Shown in pieces: positions 62,839-64,000 of a DNA stretch of 64,000 bases. Every line of letters begins with the position of its first letter. The first letter of the stretch is position 1. Location: NCBI RefSeq assembly GCF_028606985.1, contig NZ_CP117416.1, forward strand, positions 4,713,001 to 4,777,000. The letters are read 5' to 3'. The position numbers and the translations under genes are program-made. Below the pieces are notes generated by a model. The model had not been told where the DNA came from and ran no database searches. It was given only the letters and a program-made list of their open reading frames with translations. This stretch comes from Paenibacillus kyungheensis (GTDB taxonomy: Bacteria > Bacillota > Bacilli > Paenibacillales > Paenibacillaceae).

Positions 62839-62853
62839 TTAGACTTATTCTAA
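62839..62853 (-). promoter_or_regulatory. PerR/Fur-like box upstream of dps
   Basis: On the minus strand TTAGAATAAGTCTAA resembles the Per box TTATAATNATTATAA (11 of 14 defined positions) and overlaps a -10-like TAGAAT. Confidence 0.5.
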
Positions 62854-63160
62854 TTCCTGAATTAATCATAACAGATAGACTACCATTTGGCTAGTGTTAT
62901 CTGCAAAAAATATTTTTTCGTATCGACAAATTGTGAGTTAATATTTTACTTCTTCTCCCTATTACCTACCAAGCAAACGCTTACTTTATTCATAACCTTT
63001 ACATCTCTAGTTCTTTTCGTTCAGTTTTCTTTATATTGTCTTGAGGAGCAGAAATAACATAGGCTATCTAGCAAATTGACGGAGTGCTGTCTTATCTCAT
63101 ACTATGGAGTAAGCGTAAATTGCATTTATAACTATGCTCACATTAAAAGGAGGTCCATTC
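62854..63160. other. Divergent intergenic region between dps and uppP
   Basis: Holds the dps promoter area and, at 63146-63154, the strong uppP ribosome site AAAGGAGGT. Nothing else supported was seen. Confidence 0.5.
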
Positions 63161-63997
63161 GTGGATATTATTTCAGCGATTATTATGGGTATTATTGAAG
63201 GCTTGACTGAGTTCTTGCCTGTATCCAGTACCGGGCATATGATTTTGACCAGTTATCTACTGGGACTCGATCAGAATGCAGAACAGGTCAAAACGTTTGA
63301 AATTGTGGTACAGCTAGGAGCCGTACTTGCTGTGGTTGTATTGTACTGGCGTAAGTTTATTGATATTTTGATGACGATTCCTGATCTATTTAACGGGCGG
63401 CTCAAAAGTAAAAATGGAATAGCTCCTCAACGTCGTTTGAACATTTTGCATATTATTTTGGCAATGTTACCGGCGGTTGTGGTTGGACTGGTGTTGCATG
63501 ACTTCATTAAAGAACATCTTTTTGGGCCTATGACGGTAGTCTACAGCCTTGTTGTCGGTGGTTTGCTGATGATCTATGCCGAATGGCGTAAAGGTCGCTC
63601 AGCGGGTAATATGACGGTTGATGATATTACATACAAGCAGGCGTTTGGTGTAGGATTGTTCCAGTGTCTTGCTCTATGGCCAGGATTCTCTCGTTCAGGT
63701 TCTACGATCTCTGGTGGACTGTTACTTGGAATATCCCATACAGCCGCTGCTGAATTTACATTCCTTGTGTCTGTACCTGTTATGTTTGGAGCGACAGGAC
63801 TGGATCTTGTCAAAAGTGCTCAGTATCTAAGTATGGATGACTTTGGATTTTTTGCTGCTGGATTTATCGCTGCTTTCCTTGTAGCTCTTGTAGCAATCAA
63901 AACATTCTTAAATCTGCTTAAACGTCTTCCATTGTATGTATTTGCGTACTATCGTTTTGCACTTGCTATTATTTTCTTTATTTTGCTTACTCGCTAA
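63161..63997 (+). CDS. uppP: Undecaprenyl-diphosphatase UppP (BacA type)
   Basis: 278-residue membrane enzyme that dephosphorylates undecaprenyl diphosphate to recycle the cell-wall lipid carrier; it also gives bacitracin tolerance. Family motifs: [19 protein letters not shown] and [30 protein letters not shown] (PGxSRSxxT phosphatase-like loop). The GTG at 63161 is set by AAAGGAGGT six bases upstream; the longer ATG frame would put that site inside the gene. Eight helices. The gene ends three bases before the window end. Confidence 0.95.
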   Translation: MDIISAIIMGIIEGLTEFLPVSSTGHMILTSYLLGLDQNAEQVKTFEIVVQLGAVLAVVVLYWRKFIDILMTIPDLFNGRLKSKNGIAPQRRLNILHIILAMLPAVVVGLVLHDFIKEHLFGPMTVVYSLVVGGLLMIYAEWRKGRSAGNMTVDDITYKQAFGVGLFQCLALWPGFSRSGSTISGGLLLGISHTAAAEFTFLVSVPVMFGATGLDLVKSAQYLSMDDFGFFAAGFIAAFLVALVAIKTFLNLLKRLPLYVFAYYRFALAIIFFILLTR

Positions 63998-64000
63998 ACG

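Overview
The window looks like a chromosomal segment of a low-GC Gram-positive rod of the Paenibacillaceae, most likely Paenibacillus. Reasons: AT-rich codon use, strong AAGGAGG-type ribosome sites, lipoprotein-type substrate-binding proteins, oxygenase-only nitric oxide synthase, ABC-F and PucR genes, and an array of AimR/AloR-like peptide receptors typical of that family. I see no rRNA, tRNA, insertion sequence, prophage or CRISPR array. Both window ends are ordinary genes; the first is cut off at its 5' end.

Layout. 0-8 kb: transporter and redox genes with their regulators. A quinone-reductase-like flavoprotein shares an 18-bp operator with an adjacent MarR gene, and an SDR gene stands divergent from a second MarR gene over two near-identical palindromes. 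7.9-11.6 kb: the phosphate uptake operon pstSCAB. 11.7-12.0 kb: a compact locus with type I toxin-antitoxin architecture. 12.3-16.3 kb: a TraX-family membrane protein, a 35-residue membrane peptide and a large GH3 glycosidase.

16.5-29.3 kb (all minus strand): a complete Ter stress system. Read in transcription order it is terB, three terD genes, a TerD-TerA fusion, terC, then a biosynthetic module (CitE-like lyase, PRTase-TRSP, StiP-type PRTase-PELOTA, HAD phosphatase, ATP-grasp), then an XpaC-like protein and a TelA protein. Terminator hairpins cut it into sub-operons. The enzyme set is the one predicted in comparative genomics to make a nucleoside-like metabolite.

30.6-37.9 kb (plus strand): five tandem paralogous HTH-TPR receptors of the RRNPP/AloR type. 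The fifth is followed by two tiny secreted pro-peptides that end in LEHG(I/M)G. This is a peptide quorum-sensing locus with four receptors lacking peptides and one receptor with two peptides; the peptides are too short for ordinary gene callers and are the most interesting items here.

37.9-64 kb: an ABC-F protein behind a long leader with a 54-codon leader ORF and an intrinsic terminator (a probable attenuation switch); a Rieske-FAD oxidoreductase; metY; an SDR gene; a LOG-family hydrolase; a PucR regulator with a perfect palindrome at its promoter, next to a sugar ABC importer and an M29-like peptidase; an amino-acid ABC importer without an ATPase gene; a two-component system; a KtrB-type potassium channel; nitric oxide synthase; Dps with a PerR-like box; and UppP.

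All functional calls rest on motifs and gene context read by eye; no database search was run.
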